In this document: positions 62,462 through 64,000 of the stretch, in pieces
How the letters are laid out: every line of letters starts with the position of its first letter
Position numbering within the stretch: the first letter of the stretch is position 1
Origin: Nocardioides kongjuensis
GTDB lineage: Bacteria; Actinomycetota; Actinomycetes; Propionibacteriales; Nocardioidaceae
Length of the DNA: 64,000 nucleotides
Assembly: GCF_013409625.1 (NCBI RefSeq)
Contig: NZ_JACCBF010000001.1
Coordinates: 186,001-250,000, forward strand
Direction: 5' to 3'
The notes under the pieces: generated by a model
What the model saw: only the letters and a program-made list of their open reading frames with translations
Databases searched by the model: none
What the model was told of the DNA's origin: nothing
Position numbers and translations under genes: made by a program

Positions 62462-63175
62462 ATGGCGACAGCACAGGGGCGCCGCTCCTTGGCCGTCCAG
62501 GCGTTCGAGCGGATCAAGGGCGAGATCGTCTCGCTGCAGCGCCCGCCCGGGCAGCGCCTCGTCGAGCGCGACCTCGCGGCCGAGCTCGAGATCTCCCGCA
62601 TCCCGTTGCGCGAGGCGCTGCGCCAGCTGGAGGCCGAGGGGCTGGTCGTGATAGTGCCGCGTCAGGGCGCGATGGTCGCGCCGTTCACCGCGGCGGACGT
62701 GCGTCACCTGTTCGACGTCCGCGAGAGCCTCGAGGTCCTCGCGGTGCGGCTGGCCGCCCAGCAGGCCGACAGCCGTGGGCTCGCCACGCTCCAGGGCCAC
62801 CTCGCAGCGGCGCACGCCGCGCTCGCGGCCCGGGACCTGAACGCCCTCGCCGACGCCAATGCAGGCTTCCACGAGACCGTGATCGCGATGTCGGCCAACC
62901 CGCTCCTGCAGTCGATCATGCAGCCGCTCAACGCGCGGGTGCGCTGGCTCTTCCACCTCGCACAGGGCCCCGACGAGGACGACGACATGTGCGCCGAGCA
63001 CGAGGCGATCTACCGGGCGATCGCCGCCGGTGACGCGGAGCGTGGCGCGGCACTCGCCTACGAGCACGTGCGGGAGACGCGCGAGGCGACGCTCGAGATG
63101 GCCGCCGGCTGGACGGTGCCGGACCTGGACCCGGTCGCCGTCACCCGCACCCGGCAGCGCGAGCGGCGCTCCTGA
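62462..63175 (+). CDS. GntR-family regulator (FadR/FCD type)
   Basis: This 237-residue protein has a winged helix at about 10-70 (LVERDLAAELEISRIPLREALRQLEAEGLV) and an FCD ligand domain with metal-binding Asp and His in NALADANAGFHE and CAEHEAIYRAI. It is divergent from the cytosine deaminase-like gene and the ABC operon and most likely represses them until the substrate arrives. AGGAGG lies seven to eight bases before ATG 62462. Confidence 0.9.
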   Translation: MATAQGRRSLAVQAFERIKGEIVSLQRPPGQRLVERDLAAELEISRIPLREALRQLEAEGLVVIVPRQGAMVAPFTAADVRHLFDVRESLEVLAVRLAAQQADSRGLATLQGHLAAAHAALAARDLNALADANAGFHETVIAMSANPLLQSIMQPLNARVRWLFHLAQGPDEDDDMCAEHEAIYRAIAAGDAERGAALAYEHVRETREATLEMAAGWTVPDLDPVAVTRTRQRERRS

Positions 63176-63182
63176 GCACTCC

Positions 63183-63671
63183 CTAGTTGCAGTCGTCGAC
63201 CAGGGTGAGGTGCTGCTTGATGAGAGGGGCCAGGACGGCCATCGCGGCCGGCCCGGCGTTCGGCCGGTAGCGCGACGGGATGCTGACCTCGACCCGGGGC
63301 CGGTAGCCGGCGGCGGTCAGGGTGAGGTCGAGGCCCTGGTCGGTGTACTGCTCGTCGGGGATGTAGTAGCCCACCCCGTTGGCGGACTCGCAGGACGCGG
63401 TCTCGTCGAAGCCCTTCGGCACGCCGACGCCGCAGCGCACGACGATCGCCGGGTCGCCGTACGCCGCCGCGGGCGCGTCAGCAGGCTCGATGTCGACCCG
63501 CTCCTCGTCGTACAGGGTGGCGGGCAGGTCGGCGGTGAACGCGTCGCACGCCGCCTGGTCCGCCCGCGACAGCTCGGGCACGTCGACCTGCACCGGCCCA
63601 CCGCACCCGGCCGCCAGCAGGGTGAGGGGCAGTGCGAGACCGGCGAGCGTCAGATGTGGACGACGGGGCAC
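63183..63671 (-). CDS. DUF3515-family lipoprotein
   Basis: This 162-residue protein has lipobox LLAAGC with Cys23 and belongs to the DUF3515 family of actinobacteria, which commonly lies next to ddl. The role is unknown, probably at the cell envelope. Four cysteines in the mature part may form disulfides. It overlaps the AsnC-like gene by 22 bases and is co-transcribed with it. It converges on the GntR gene with a seven-base gap. Confidence 0.8.
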   Translation of the reverse strand: MPRRPHLTLAGLALPLTLLAAGCGGPVQVDVPELSRADQAACDAFTADLPATLYDEERVDIEPADAPAAAYGDPAIVVRCGVGVPKGFDETASCESANGVGYYIPDEQYTDQGLDLTLTAAGYRPRVEVSIPSRYRPNAGPAAMAVLAPLIKQHLTLVDDCN

Positions 63672-63886
63672 GTCAGGGTGCGGGTGATGCCCTCGAGGTT
63701 CTGCACCTTGGACACCACGAGCTTGCCCAGCTCGTCGACGTTGCGGGCCTCGGCGCGCACGATCACGTCGTACGGACCGGTGACGTCCTCGGCCAGCGTG
63801 ACGCCGGCGATCTCGCCGACCTCGCGGGCGACCTCGGCCGCCTTGCCGACGTCGGTCTGGATCAGGATGTAGGCCTGCACCGTCAT
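63650..63886 (-). CDS. Lrp/AsnC ligand-binding (RAM) domain protein
   Basis: This 78-residue protein is a stand-alone AsnC-type ligand domain without a DNA-binding part (AYILIQTDVGKAAEVAREVGEI and VTGPYDVIVRAEARNVDELGKLVV). Such solo RAM proteins bind amino acids or modify Lrp-type regulators. ATG 63886 is chosen because the family alignment starts there. It precedes DUF3515 in the same operon, an order usually found between ddl and thiL in actinobacteria. Confidence 0.9.
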   Translation of the reverse strand: MTVQAYILIQTDVGKAAEVAREVGEIAGVTLAEDVTGPYDVIVRAEARNVDELGKLVVSKVQNLEGITRTLTCPVVHI

Positions 63887-64000
63887 GGGGTCACGCTCCC
63901 GCCGGATTGGATTGGTGGAACGCCTCAACCTACCGCGCGCCCCCGGGGGAACAGAACTCGTGAGCCCAGGAACTTACCGACGGGTACGTCTGGTGGGATG
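63887..64000. other. Right end of window, divergent promoter region
   Basis: There is no supported gene here. TAGGTT on the minus strand (about 63928-63933) could be the -10 of the AsnC-like gene. In related genomes a thiL gene starts on the plus strand beyond here, but nothing in these bases proves it. Confidence 0.3.

Overview
The window is about 72% GC and densely packed. It carries many GTG starts, four-base ATGA/GTGA gene overlaps, mycobacterial-type leaderless promoters (TAnnnT about 6-8 bases before the start codon), cofC for coenzyme F420, a HU protein with a PAKKA tail, a 13E12-family HNH gene, and an actinobacterial gltX / tRNA-Gln / tRNA-Glu / IclR-leuCD-hup-cofC-plsC-gpsA-ddl gene order. 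This points to an actinobacterium, most probably Nocardioides or a close relative (Propionibacteriales). The genus is an inference from gene content. Both ends are cut: a Ser/Thr kinase gene is truncated on the left, and the right end stops in a promoter region. I see no rRNA, insertion sequence, prophage or CRISPR array.

Left part (1-12 kb): kinase; citramalate synthase cimA behind a Thr/Ile leader peptide and attenuator; an SMP-30 hydrolase; a TetR gene divergent from an FMN reductase with a palindromic operator between them; a secreted protein; an amidase; then the biotin operon bioB-bioA-bioF-bioD on the minus strand. 12-15 kb: the biotin ECF transporter bioY-bioM-bioN and a divergent TetR gene that is very probably bioQ. 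The same 13-base palindrome lies before bioB and between bioY and bioQ, so synthesis and uptake form one local regulon.

15-23 kb: an ECF sigma factor, a membrane-anchored anti-sigma-like protein and a lipoprotein paralogue of its outer domain; zwf; a GDSL hydrolase; an SDR; a 13E12/DUF222 HNH protein behind a perfect LexA box; a methyltransferase. 22.7-29 kb: a lipid or ketone catabolism module (GAF-LuxR regulator, MHS transporter, Baeyer-Villiger monooxygenase, SDR, patatin, TetR). 29-34 kb: an NCS1 permease and SnoaL-like protein divergent from a double-domain AsnC regulator, then small membrane proteins and a conserved actinobacterial protein.

34-54 kb: the conserved core FAH-gltX-CPBP protease-tRNA-Gln-tRNA-Glu, then a secreted M4 metalloprotease, a phasin-like protein, AdaA-AlkA and Ogt alkylation repair, the IclR regulator (NdgR/LtbR type) with leuC-leuD, hup, cofC, plsC and gpsA. 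A LuxR/CzcO-like monooxygenase/metB block follows, then ddl. 54-63 kb: a cassette between ddl and the DUF3515-AsnC pair that usually follows ddl. It holds two different amidohydrolases, a complete peptide-type ABC importer and a GntR regulator, and looks like an uptake and hydrolysis pathway for an unknown nitrogen compound. The most unusual observations are the second CX3CX2C cysteine cluster at the BioB C-terminus, the amidohydrolase lacking the HxH metal motif inside that cassette, the split sensor/lipoprotein paralogues beside the sigma factor, and the SOS-controlled region with a possible small membrane protein.
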